Source: Spirosoma sp. 48-14 (GTDB taxonomy: Bacteria > Bacteroidota > Bacteroidia > Cytophagales > Spirosomataceae). From it: a stretch of 64,000 bases of DNA. The stretch is taken from positions 11,362-75,361 of the forward strand of contig NZ_MKUD01000045.1 of assembly GCF_001898575.1 (NCBI RefSeq), in the 5' to 3' direction. Positions 8,546 to 17,063 of this stretch are shown one piece after another (within the stretch, counting starts at the first letter, position 1; each line of letters opens with the position of its first letter). The notes beneath the pieces are model-generated. The model made no database searches, was not told the origin of the DNA, and saw only the letters and a list, made by a program, of their open reading frames with translations. Both the position numbers and the translations under genes were made by a program.

Positions 8546-10102
8546 TTATTCCATCACCATCTCGGTATGAGCTGAAGCCTGGATTTTCTTACCGATGAAG
8601 AGAAGCAGCAACGGTACACAAACCAGGAAAAAAGCCCCAATAATCAGGAAGGAATCGGCATAGGTCATTACCAGTGCCTGTTTCATCACGGTTCCCTGCA
8701 TCATACCATACGCTTTTCCTGTAGCCGTCATCAACGCATCGCCTTTCGATAGAAACAGGTTTGTAAACTGACGGATCCGCTCAGTTGATAAGGGGTTATA
8801 CAACGAGATATTGTCCGATAAGCGAGAAGCATGGAACACGGTGCGCGTTGAGATGTAGGTGGTCATGATGGCCGTTCCAAACGTACCACCCAACTGACGA
8901 ATCATACCCGTCAGAGCTGATCCTTGTGGAATTTCGATGTTCTTCAAATCGGCCAGCGTGATGGTCGTTAGCGGGATAAAGATCATTCCCATGCCAATAC
9001 CCCGGATAATCAATGGCCAGAAGAAGTAATCTGGACCAGCCTCCAGACTGATGGCCGACAAGTCGAAACAGAAACCGAAAAACAGCAGGAACCCAATTGC
9101 CGCATACCAGATAGGCGAGATGTAGTTTTTACTGAGCAATCCGCCCACAACCGGCATCATTAGCCCCGTCATAATCGACCCAGGCATGAGCAATAATCCC
9201 GTTTGACTAGCCGTAAAGCCTAAGATCGTCTGACAGAATACCGGAATAATAAAAACTGATGCAAATAGCCCGAAGCCCAGAATAAAATTAAAGAGCGTAC
9301 CTACTGCAAACCGGCGCTGTCGTAACAAACTCAGGTCCAGAATCGGTAGCTTGACCACCAACTGACGCCAGATAAAGCCGATCAGACCGATACCAGCCGC
9401 GATAGACATAACAACGATAAACTCCGAGGTAAACCAATCTTCTTCCTGGCCTTTTTCCAGAACGATCTGCAAACCACCGATACCCATTGTCAGCAGTATA
9501 AGCGCCAGCCAGTCCATGTTACCCGCCTGCACTTTTTCGGCCGGTTCCTTGATGTAGGCATATGTCAGGAACGTTGCCAGAATACCGAAAGGAATGTTGA
9601 TGTAAAACACCCAGTTCCACGACAGGTTATCGGTAATGTAGCCACCCAGCGTAGGGCCAATCGACGGCCCAATAATAACCCCCATTCCGAAAATGGCGTT
9701 GGCAATACCGAGTTGTTCTTTCGGAAACGTCTGAATCAGAATAGATTGCGCTGTAGTCAACAAGCCACCACCCCCAATTCCCTGGACAACCCGGAAGAAC
9801 ACAAGCTCCCATACGTTGGTCGATAAACCGCAAAAAATAGACGCGATGGTAAAGAGGACGATGGACGCAGCAAAGTAATTCCGACGGCCTAATTTTGCGG
9901 TCAGCCAGCCCGACATGGTAATCATTACGGCACTGGCGGCTGCATATCCCGTTACAACCCAGCTAATATCGCCCAGCGACGCGCCGAGGTTACCCATCAT
10001 CTGGTTCAGGGTTACGTTCACAATCGACGAGTCGATGGTTTGCAGCAAAGCCGCTGTCGTCACCGTCAAAACGACGACCCATTTATCAAATCCTAAATTC
10101 AT
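8546..10102 (-). CDS. DHA2-family drug efflux MFS permease (EmrB/QacA type)
   Basis: 518 residues with about 14 transmembrane segments. It carries the DHA2 marks: TTAALLQTIDSSIVNVTLNQM at the start, the loop 2-3 motif GWLTAKLGRRNYF, RVVQGIGGGGLLTTAQ, and the motif-C-like GVIIGPSIGPTLGGYITDNLSWNWVFYINIPFG region. It is the proton-driven inner-membrane pump of a tripartite exporter whose adaptor and outer-membrane channel are encoded upstream in the same operon (order marR, tolC-like, emrA-like, emrB-like). A heptamer hairpin separates it from the emrA-like gene, and a strong terminator follows. The drug specificity cannot be told. Confidence 0.93.
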   Translation of the reverse strand: MNLGFDKWVVVLTVTTAALLQTIDSSIVNVTLNQMMGNLGASLGDISWVVTGYAAASAVMITMSGWLTAKLGRRNYFAASIVLFTIASIFCGLSTNVWELVFFRVVQGIGGGGLLTTAQSILIQTFPKEQLGIANAIFGMGVIIGPSIGPTLGGYITDNLSWNWVFYINIPFGILATFLTYAYIKEPAEKVQAGNMDWLALILLTMGIGGLQIVLEKGQEEDWFTSEFIVVMSIAAGIGLIGFIWRQLVVKLPILDLSLLRQRRFAVGTLFNFILGFGLFASVFIIPVFCQTILGFTASQTGLLLMPGSIMTGLMMPVVGGLLSKNYISPIWYAAIGFLLFFGFCFDLSAISLEAGPDYFFWPLIIRGIGMGMIFIPLTTITLADLKNIEIPQGSALTGMIRQLGGTFGTAIMTTYISTRTVFHASRLSDNISLYNPLSTERIRQFTNLFLSKGDALMTATGKAYGMMQGTVMKQALVMTYADSFLIIGAFFLVCVPLLLLFIGKKIQASAHTEMVME

Positions 10103-10115
10103 AACAGTAGAGATA

Positions 10116-10209
10116 AATGGATAATGAAGAATGTAAAATGAATAATTCCGGCTACGAACTAAGAATGCCTACGCAAGACCATTATGCATTTTACATTATC
10201 CATTATCCA
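10116..10209. repeat. heptamer-word hairpin spacer (AATGNAN type)
   Basis: Arms 10118-10146 and 10181-10209 pair over 29 bases with three mismatches. The left arm reads AATGGAT, AATGAAG, AATGTAA, AATGAAT; the right arm reads ATTATGC, ATTTTAC, ATTATCC, ATTATCC. It occupies nearly all of the emrA-emrB intercistronic gap. Confidence 0.85.
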
Positions 10210-10220
10210 CTATGAGTCAC

Positions 10221-11330
10221 TTATTTCTGCAGATCGACCGCAACGGTTACGCTCATTCCCGGACGGATTTTGGCGTATAAAGGGCTGTTCTTCTCCAGCT
10301 CGATCCGAACCGGAATCCGCTGTACCACTTTCACATAGTTGCCTGTCGCATTGTCGGGAGGAAGAAGCGAGAATTTGGCGCCCGTAGCTCCGGCAAACGA
10401 ACCCACGTGGCCTACCAGCTTTTCACCACCGAAGGCATCGACATCAATATCGACCGTCTGGCCGGGCTGCATTTGCTTCAACTGTGTTTCTTTGAAATTG
10501 GCCGTTACCCACAGATTTGAGTTGCCCACTACCGAGCAAACGGCTTGTCCAGCCTGCACTAACTGACCGATCTGCACCGACCGCTTCGATACCACACCCG
10601 AAACCGGGGCTTTAATCACGGTATAAGACAGTTGCAGTTTCGCCATTTCCAAATCGGCCTGACGTTGCTTGATAGCCGCCTGAGCCACCGTGATCTGTCC
10701 TTCCGTCGCCCGTCGTTGCGAACTGGTCACCCCTGTTTGCGTACCCGCAGCCGCCACCTGCGACTGAGCTGTTTGTAGCTGAGCCTGAGCCGCCTGCAAT
10801 TGCGCCTGAGCCGCATCACGTTCGGCCTGAACCGCATCAAATTGTTGTTGGGGAACCGTCTTTTCGGCCAGCAATCGGCTATACCGTTCAAAATCCTGAT
10901 TGGCTTTACGAGCCCGTGCCTGTGCTGCGGTTACGTTAGCCTGTGCCGTTGCTACCTGATTGCGTGCCGTTTGGACACTGGCTTCCGAACTCTGGATGGT
11001 GGCCGATGCAACAGCTACCTGCGAACGCGACACTCCGGCAGCTGCCAGGGAACTTTGCAGCGCGGCTTCGGCCTGCTCTAGCCGGATACGATAATCGGCA
11101 TCGTCCAGTACAAACAAGGTATCGCCTTCTTTTACAGGCTGGTTATCCTTAAAGCGAATTTCTTTCACATACCCACTCGCTTTCGGAATAACTGGGTTCA
11201 CATCCCCATCAACCTGAGCATCGTCGGTCGTTTCGTGACGTTGCAGGTAGCGAAACTCGCTGTACCCAAAAAAGAGGGCAATAGCCAGAACGATGACCCC
11301 ACCTACTCGAAATAACGTTTTCTTATCCAT
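10221..11330 (-). CDS. HlyD/EmrA-family membrane fusion protein
   Basis: 369 residues: one N-terminal membrane anchor (about 8-24), a biotinyl-lipoyl-like half-motif (GYVKEIRFKDNQPVKEGDTLFVLD), a long Ala/Gln-rich coiled-coil hairpin (about 80-230; AQAQLQAAQAQLQTAQSQVAAA), the second lipoyl half (LSYTVIKAPVSGVVSKRSVQIGQ) and a beta-barrel domain. It bridges the inner-membrane pump and the TolC-like channel in the periplasm. The TTDDAQVDGDV segment after the anchor is typical of EmrA. It is flanked on both sides by tandem-word spacers. Confidence 0.94.
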   Translation of the reverse strand: MDKKTLFRVGGVIVLAIALFFGYSEFRYLQRHETTDDAQVDGDVNPVIPKASGYVKEIRFKDNQPVKEGDTLFVLDDADYRIRLEQAEAALQSSLAAAGVSRSQVAVASATIQSSEASVQTARNQVATAQANVTAAQARARKANQDFERYSRLLAEKTVPQQQFDAVQAERDAAQAQLQAAQAQLQTAQSQVAAAGTQTGVTSSQRRATEGQITVAQAAIKQRQADLEMAKLQLSYTVIKAPVSGVVSKRSVQIGQLVQAGQAVCSVVGNSNLWVTANFKETQLKQMQPGQTVDIDVDAFGGEKLVGHVGSFAGATGAKFSLLPPDNATGNYVKVVQRIPVRIELEKNSPLYAKIRPGMSVTVAVDLQK

Positions 11331-11358
11331 GATTTTAATTTAAATAGTCAATTTTTGA

Positions 11359-11452
11359 GTCATTTAGTCGTCATTCGGTGGTCATTACTAGTCATTAATT
11401 GTATTCGCGACGAATCACAACTAAATGACAATCAATGACCATTGAATGACTG
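11359..11452. repeat. tandem-word spacer (GTCATT type, 10-11-nt period)
   Basis: Left arm: four units starting GTCATT at 11359, 11370, 11381 and 11391. Right arm (about 11423-11452): three AATGAC units at 10-11-nt spacing. The arms are complementary with small gaps. It ends at the stop codon of the tolC-like gene and begins 28 bases before the emrA-like start (minus strand). Confidence 0.75.
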
Positions 11453-12781
11453 TTAAAGATTTGAGCCCGTCGCTTTCAACAGACGCTGATAAGCCAGTTG
11501 CGCGTCGACGGTGGCATTGATGACGTTGAGTTGAGCCTGTAACAGAAAACTATTGGCCTCCAGGAGGTCGGTCGAGCCAACCAATCCATTACGAAAACGT
11601 GATTCCGTCAGGCGGTAGTTTTCCTGTGCCTGACCAACAGCGGTACGGATCACATTTTGCTGTTCGAGCGCCAGCTGGTAGTTGTTATACGCCGTAACTA
11701 CTTCGGAGCGAATCTGATCGGTTTGTTGTTGGCCCTGCAAACTGGCCTGATCGATAGCCGTTTGGGCACTGTGCAGCTTTCCTTTCATGTTGTAGATCGA
11801 ACCGATGTTGTACGAAATCCCAGCCCCAACATTCCAGGCACTGATAAATGAATTGGCTTCCGGGAAAAGGCGAGCGGTTGGGTTGATGTAGTTGTATCCC
11901 AGGGATACACCCAGATGCGGATACATACTGCTTTTTGTATTCCGTAGCAGTTCCTGATTCGACTGTACACGTAGGGCATTGGCCTGTACTTCGGGGCGCG
12001 TTTGCACAGCCCGATCCAGAAACGAACCAAGTGATTCGGTCACGGCGGCTGGATTGGCCAGTACCGTATCCACAGCAATCTGCTGATTTTCGGGTAAACC
12101 GACTAGCAGGTTGAAATTATACAGGGCAGTCTGACGGGCTTTCTCAACCTGCAAACGACTCAGATTCAGGTTATTTTTCTGAAGCTGAATTTTCAACACT
12201 TCGTTTGCCGTTACAACGCCTTCTTTCTGTAAATTCTGCGCATCGCGCTCTTTCTCTTCAAACTGCCGAATATTTTGTTCAATAACGCCAACTGAACGGG
12301 CCAGTTTGACAATATTATAGTAGGCATCCGTCACCGTGTATACCAATTCGGCTCGGTTACGCTGCGCATCAAGGTGACTGGCTTTCGCTAATAACTCGGC
12401 CGATTTTTCTGCCGACTTTTCGGCAAAACCGCCAAATACTTCTTTACTGATCGTGGCCCCACCCATCGTTGCATTAAAAGCGCCAGCCGGAATACCAAAC
12501 AGCGCTTTGCCATCGTCGCCCTGTCCGAACGAAAATGGTCCGGTCAGACTATAGCGCGAATACGCAAGTGATGCATTGGCCGTTGGCAGGCTACGATCTT
12601 TTGCTTCCTGCAACCGGGCTTCGGCCGCCTGCGTGCGCGAATCAGCCAGTTTTATGCCTTTGTTGTTCTGGAGGGCTAGTTGAACAGCCTGGTTTAGTGG
12701 CATGATGGTCGGTGCTGTCTGCGCCACTGACCAGCCTATACTTGCCAGCAGAACTCCAACACCTATGATGTACTTTTTCAT
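11453..12781 (-). CDS. TolC-family outer-membrane efflux channel
   Basis: 442 residues with a signal peptide (MKKYIIGVGVLLASIGWSVAQ) and two OEP repeats. They are seen in the paired patterns LNQAVQLALQNNKGIKLADSRTQ-type helix near the N-terminus and DRAVQTRPEVQANALRVQ in the middle. The end has the helical AYQRLLKATGSNL tail. It forms the outer-membrane exit duct for the adjacent emrAB-like pump. Its ATG lies one base after the marR stop codon, so it is in the same transcript and probably translationally coupled. Confidence 0.93.
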   Translation of the reverse strand: MKKYIIGVGVLLASIGWSVAQTAPTIMPLNQAVQLALQNNKGIKLADSRTQAAEARLQEAKDRSLPTANASLAYSRYSLTGPFSFGQGDDGKALFGIPAGAFNATMGGATISKEVFGGFAEKSAEKSAELLAKASHLDAQRNRAELVYTVTDAYYNIVKLARSVGVIEQNIRQFEEKERDAQNLQKEGVVTANEVLKIQLQKNNLNLSRLQVEKARQTALYNFNLLVGLPENQQIAVDTVLANPAAVTESLGSFLDRAVQTRPEVQANALRVQSNQELLRNTKSSMYPHLGVSLGYNYINPTARLFPEANSFISAWNVGAGISYNIGSIYNMKGKLHSAQTAIDQASLQGQQQTDQIRSEVVTAYNNYQLALEQQNVIRTAVGQAQENYRLTESRFRNGLVGSTDLLEANSFLLQAQLNVINATVDAQLAYQRLLKATGSNL

Positions 12782-12782
12782 A

Positions 12783-13214
12783 TTATCGATTTCTAATTTT
12801 TTCCAGAAGTTTATTCATAACAGTTACCTCTTCCTCCGTCAGATGGTTGACGATGGATTCAAAATCGCTGAACTCGACAGCTACCTTTTTGACAAACTGA
12901 TCCGACTCAGTGGTTAAGCGGAGATTTACCCGCCGACGGTTCGTTGGATCAACTTCTCGAACGACCAGGTTTTTAGCTACCAGTCGATCAATAAGTCGGG
13001 TCATATCGGAGTTCATATCGGTCATTTTCTCCTTCAACTCCCCTGCTGACAGGCTGTTTGGGAAGACATCCGAAAGCAGGCGAAGAGCCTTGTACTGCTG
13101 CACTGACAAATCGAACGGAGCCAGCTTCTGCTGAAAATGGTTGAAGATGTACCCATCCGTTTTGTGCAGGTTGATGATGAGCCGGTGGTATTCGTTTCGG
13201 AACTGATTTTCCAT
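12783..13214 (-). CDS. MarR-family regulator of the efflux operon
   Basis: 143 residues from the ATG at 13214 (MENQFRNEYHRL). An upstream start at 13280 is excluded because it would put the promoter and operator inside the gene. The winged helix-turn-helix spans about residues 30-105, with the recognition region LSAGELKEKMTDMNSDMTRLIDRL and the wing VREVDPTNRRRVNLRLT. MarR proteins bind DNA as dimers and release it on binding a phenolic or lipophilic ligand. As the first gene of the operon, and with two palindromes at the promoter, it very probably represses its own operon. Confidence 0.9.
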   Translation of the reverse strand: MENQFRNEYHRLIINLHKTDGYIFNHFQQKLAPFDLSVQQYKALRLLSDVFPNSLSAGELKEKMTDMNSDMTRLIDRLVAKNLVVREVDPTNRRRVNLRLTTESDQFVKKVAVEFSDFESIVNHLTEEEVTVMNKLLEKIRNR

Positions 13215-13232
13215 CGTTTTGTAAGAGCGTGA

Positions 13233-13276
13233 CAAATGTATAACCAATATTTGTTTAAACAAATTTCGTTTAAACG
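13233..13276 (-). promoter_or_regulatory. efflux operon promoter with twin MarR-type operators
   Basis: Minus strand: a TTG (-33) at 13260-13262, a 19-base spacer and TACATTTG (-7, consensus TAnnTTTG) at 13233-13240, the Bacteroidota promoter pattern. Overlapping it is a perfect 16-bp palindrome ATTTGTTTAAACAAAT (13249-13264). A second perfect palindrome CGTTTAAACG (13267-13276) lies just upstream. Both share the GTTTAAAC core, with centres 15 bp apart. Bound repressor would cover the -33 element. Confidence 0.8.
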
Positions 13277-13501
13277 TCAATACTTTAACAAATTGCTATC
13301 CTGGAATAATAAACTATAAGAAAGGCTTTGATTAATCCAAATGAGTCATTGTATTAGAATAGTACAAAATAATATTTTAAACAATATTCCCATAAATTAT
13401 AACTTTTCCTATATTTCAATTTGATAGTTTTAATAGAATTTTAATTATCCGATCAACTATTCCAAGCCTATTTCTTACAATGTATTCGTTAAAAGCAGCG
13501 A

Positions 13502-14185
13502 TTAATAAGCAAGGACAAATATGAATACAGCATCTTTTCTGCGTCTAGGGTCAACCACCGTTTTGCTGACAAACCGGAATCCGTTATCCGTCAGCAGTTT
13601 AATGAGCGTATCATCAGTAAACATTGGTTTCCTACAATCCGTATGCTTTCGGTTCGGTTTTGTAGCAATGGCTTCCCAGACAAACAACTGACCATTTGGT
13701 TTCAGATTCTCCCGAATCTGCTGGACCATCTCCGCCTGATAGGTAAACTCATGCAGGCTATTTTCTACAATAATTTTATCGAAGTACTGCTTTGGCAGTT
13801 TTGTCTCTTTTTCTTTTCCCCGCACGGGTACGAAGGTTGCTGAGCAGGCATCACGCGCTGCGCTTTTATAGATAGCTTGAATAAGTATGGTCAACCGATC
13901 GGGTTCAAACCAATAGGGGTCAAGATCTTGTAAGTAAACGGTCAGGCTATCTACCATTAATGAAAAAGCAACCTCTCGTATCCCCTGCCCCGCGCCAATA
14001 CTAGCTACTTTCTCGTTGGGGCGGAAATCATAAATAGGACGATAATGCGCCAATAACCAGTCGATGCCCTCTTTTTTGGTATACCATTTATTGATTCCAA
14101 TCGCCCAGTCTACACGTTGGGCAGTTGCAACATACCCTATTAACCAGCAGAAAAGGCAAAGTAGTAGTTTTTTCACGTATATCAT
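13502..14185 (-). CDS. exported class I methyltransferase-like protein
   Basis: 227 residues. It begins with a hydrophobic signal-like segment (VKKLLLCLFCWLIGYVATAQ) ending in a typical cleavage site. The rest is a Rossmann methyltransferase-like fold: motif I ASIGAGQGIREVAF, an acidic turn YLQDLDPYWF, motif IV-like FDKIIVENSLHEF, and LKPNGQLFVWEA. An S-adenosylmethionine-type domain outside the cytoplasm is unexpected, since the cofactor is cytosolic. It may be a degenerate fold with another role, or the segment may be an uncleaved anchor. It stands alone, with about 220 bp of A/T-rich sequence downstream. Confidence 0.65.
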   Translation of the reverse strand: MIYVKKLLLCLFCWLIGYVATAQRVDWAIGINKWYTKKEGIDWLLAHYRPIYDFRPNEKVASIGAGQGIREVAFSLMVDSLTVYLQDLDPYWFEPDRLTILIQAIYKSAARDACSATFVPVRGKEKETKLPKQYFDKIIVENSLHEFTYQAEMVQQIRENLKPNGQLFVWEAIATKPNRKHTDCRKPMFTDDTLIKLLTDNGFRFVSKTVVDPRRRKDAVFIFVLAY

Positions 14186-14254
14186 TCAACGATGGCCTAT
14201 CACTAATAAGCAAACATACACCCTAAAAATATATACAGAATATAGCTCTGTGAT

Positions 14255-14288
14255 TATAAAAAAAGGCCCCATCACTGAGGCCTTTCTG
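14255..14288 (-). terminator. terminator after the TPR-ATPase gene; copy 1 of a direct repeat
   Basis: Stem AAAGGCC / GGCCTTT with loop CCATCACTGA, followed on the minus strand by a T-run. The 34 bases match 18294-18326 except for one missing G there. The two copies bracket the ATPase pair. Confidence 0.8.
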
Positions 14289-14306
14289 TTTATGGTATAA
14301 GATGGC

Positions 14307-17063
14307 CTACTGAGCCACAGGTGTATTATAGTCCTGCATAAACTTAAATATTTTCAGAGCTACCTCTCTGACCTCAGCCGCCACTTCGGTTTTTAAGTAC
14401 TCCTCTGAATTTAAGGTCAGCGCTTTAATGGCTTCGTAAAATGGCCGGGAAATTTGATCGTGTCCAGTTTCCCGGAAAATATTCTGTAGTTGTTCTCCGT
14501 AACCTAAGCGGATAGCAACGGCAGCAGAGAGGTGAAAAATTTCTCGAGTTGCTTTGTTAGGCTCTTTTTCTAGATTCTGTATAGCAGTGATCCAATAGGC
14601 AGATGCTAGGGACCAAGCGTGATTATATTCCTCAAAAGATGCTTTGTGTAACAACCTTCGCTCCTCGCTCAAATGCTCTTTTATTTTATAAAATAATTGA
14701 TTTCCTCTTAACGACTCGCCCAATTTATCTCTATACAGAATAAGTAATTTTTCCTCAACTTTAATATCGCCTTTACTTAATGAAATAGCCTTCAGATATT
14801 TTTCCTCTGATTCTTTCATTTTATTTAACGATAAATATATATCTCCCATGCCTTCCCAAACCCACCCCAGCGTTTGTCCTAATTTTGTTTGTGTTGCTTT
14901 TATCATCATACTTTCAGCTTCTAGTGGTCGTCCACATTCCATTAGAAACCTACTATAAGCATAAAATATGTGAGGAGGGGGAGTCTTCGCCTTTGTTTTA
15001 GTGAGTGTTTTAAACTGTAATTCGGCATCATGTAATTTACCCTTATGCTGAAGATACCATCCATACCGTATGCGAGGCATATAATCCCAAACATTTTTTG
15101 AGGTCATATCTACACTCTCCTTATACAAAGCCTCAGCCTCTGATTCTCTCGAGAGCCTATACGCCAATAAATCAGCTATCTTAGCTAATATTTCTGCATC
15201 TTTATTAATACTTAAAGATTTGTTATAAGCCCTTTCAGCTTCGGTATACCTTTTTCTTCTCTCTAAGAAATCACCAAGTTCTCTCCAAGACCAAGCCGAT
15301 TTATCAATATTAGTAGCATTTGAAAATGCTTCCTCGGCTTCCGCTAACTCTCCTCTTTCCTCCAATATTTCACCTAAATTGATCCAATCAAAATAATCTG
15401 TAGGATCAATACTAAGAGCTACTTTATACGACTTTTCGGCTTCTGCTTTTCTATTAGATTCTTCTAGTAACCTAGCTAAGCGACTCCAAGCCTTTGAGTT
15501 ATTACTATCCAATTCGATTGCATCTCGAAGTAATCTTTCGGTCTCTTCAACACTAGTTTTATCATCATTAAGCCAAGCGTCTAGATAAATTTGATAACTT
15601 TTGTTAATGTTGTATTTCTTGATAATTTCCTCACTTACCTCATCCATATTTACTCCTACTAGTTCCTCAAGCTTATCTACATCGCCATCAACTAATTGTA
15701 ATAGCCGCTGATAGATTTTTTCTTTTAGTTGCTCCCCGGTTTGGTTAGGCAATGCACGCGCTAATGCTAAGCCATAAGCTAATTCATAAACCTCCTCTCG
15801 CTCATGTACATTGCGCATAAATGCTTTTGCGTGTTTTACTAGTTCAGGACGAGTAAACCAGGCTTGGAGGAAGCGCGTAAGCCAAAGTAAATCTCGTCGT
15901 TGGCGACGGGTAGCCCGGCGCATCAGGTACCAGATATTGAAGAAGCGCTCGCTGATTTCATAGCTGGCAGCTTTACGCTTCCCTAACTTACTGATCCACC
16001 CCGATTTGCCTAAACGATCAAGCTGTATGGATAGCTGATTATTTTCCAGTGACGTTCGTTCACGCAGGGTATCTAACTTGCAGGGGTTCCAGTTCAAGGC
16101 AACTGCATCGACTACTACCTGCGCCTGTGGGGCAAGCTCTTCAAAACGCGACTTATATAAAGGAGTCATCTGGTCGATTAGCGCTTCAAGATCCTGAAAC
16201 ACATCGGCCGAAAATCCCTGTGCCACCAACGAGAACAAAATCACAACCGTTCGAACATTACCACCCGTAAGGGCGTGCAACGTTTCAAGACGGGGCATGT
16301 TTTCGGCAGTCAATTGCGATAAAAGTGTCGTCTGATTGGTAATTTCTGCCAAATGCCGAAGCATGACCAGCGTCTGCTGGAAATCTAATTTATACAGAAA
16401 GTGAACGGCAAAGGCATCGTAAAAAGGGGCATCGTATTGCAAATCCTCGTCAAACGCTTCGGGGCTGGCGCCAATAAAAATAGGTGCCCCTGGCTCCGTT
16501 ATCAATTTACGTAGTTTTGACTGTTCGACTTCACCTAACCGATCAAAGATCAGGTTTAGGTTATCCAGCAAAAAAACCGGCCGACGTCCTAACGACTTCG
16601 TAAGGTTACGCAACGATTCATAGGCTTTCCGACTCAACTCCTGTTCATTACGAATCGTACTTAAAGCGGCAATCTGCTCATCAAGTTGAAAAGCCATTTT
16701 TTCATCTCCTTCCGTTTGCAGCGTATCTGCTAAGGCATCTAGGCTATTGAGCCAGAATTTCGATAATCGATCTATATTATATTGCTCTTCGGGAAACGTG
16801 AATGGCACAAATTTTTTGCTTAAGGGCGCTTTACGAAGTTCTACGTCCAGTCGCTTTAACAACGTCGTTTTTCCCATTCCCCGCTGACCAATAATCAGAT
16901 GGTGTTGAGGTATACTCGTTTCCTTTTCTGTTTTAATTGAATCCAGTAGCGTATGAAAAACGTCCTGCCGCATGATGAATAATCGCTCAATTTCATCGTC
17001 ACGCAACCGTTGTGGCATAAATACACTAATACGCTGTAATTGAAGAGCCTCTGGTTTTTTCAT
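14307..17063 (-). CDS. P-loop ATPase with winged helix and TPR tail
   Basis: 918 residues. The N-terminal AAA/STAND-like ATPase has Walker A GQRGMGKT at 59-66 and Walker B VFLLDN at 163-168, with an arginine-rich lid region. A winged-helix-like segment lies at about 305-375, followed by a basic YLMRRATRRQRRDL stretch. From about 510 to 800 come at least six tetratricopeptide-like repeats (AWSRLARLLEESNRKAEAEK, YFDWINLGEILEERGELAEA and others). The first four bases of the gene overlap the stop of the upstream ATPase gene (ATGA-type overlap), so the two are translationally coupled. The TPR part is notably A/T-rich. A NACHT/STAND-like sensing role is possible; no effector domain is seen. Confidence 0.8.
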   Translation of the reverse strand: MKKPEALQLQRISVFMPQRLRDDEIERLFIMRQDVFHTLLDSIKTEKETSIPQHHLIIGQRGMGKTTLLKRLDVELRKAPLSKKFVPFTFPEEQYNIDRLSKFWLNSLDALADTLQTEGDEKMAFQLDEQIAALSTIRNEQELSRKAYESLRNLTKSLGRRPVFLLDNLNLIFDRLGEVEQSKLRKLITEPGAPIFIGASPEAFDEDLQYDAPFYDAFAVHFLYKLDFQQTLVMLRHLAEITNQTTLLSQLTAENMPRLETLHALTGGNVRTVVILFSLVAQGFSADVFQDLEALIDQMTPLYKSRFEELAPQAQVVVDAVALNWNPCKLDTLRERTSLENNQLSIQLDRLGKSGWISKLGKRKAASYEISERFFNIWYLMRRATRRQRRDLLWLTRFLQAWFTRPELVKHAKAFMRNVHEREEVYELAYGLALARALPNQTGEQLKEKIYQRLLQLVDGDVDKLEELVGVNMDEVSEEIIKKYNINKSYQIYLDAWLNDDKTSVEETERLLRDAIELDSNNSKAWSRLARLLEESNRKAEAEKSYKVALSIDPTDYFDWINLGEILEERGELAEAEEAFSNATNIDKSAWSWRELGDFLERRKRYTEAERAYNKSLSINKDAEILAKIADLLAYRLSRESEAEALYKESVDMTSKNVWDYMPRIRYGWYLQHKGKLHDAELQFKTLTKTKAKTPPPHIFYAYSRFLMECGRPLEAESMMIKATQTKLGQTLGWVWEGMGDIYLSLNKMKESEEKYLKAISLSKGDIKVEEKLLILYRDKLGESLRGNQLFYKIKEHLSEERRLLHKASFEEYNHAWSLASAYWITAIQNLEKEPNKATREIFHLSAAVAIRLGYGEQLQNIFRETGHDQISRPFYEAIKALTLNSEEYLKTEVAAEVREVALKIFKFMQDYNTPVAQ

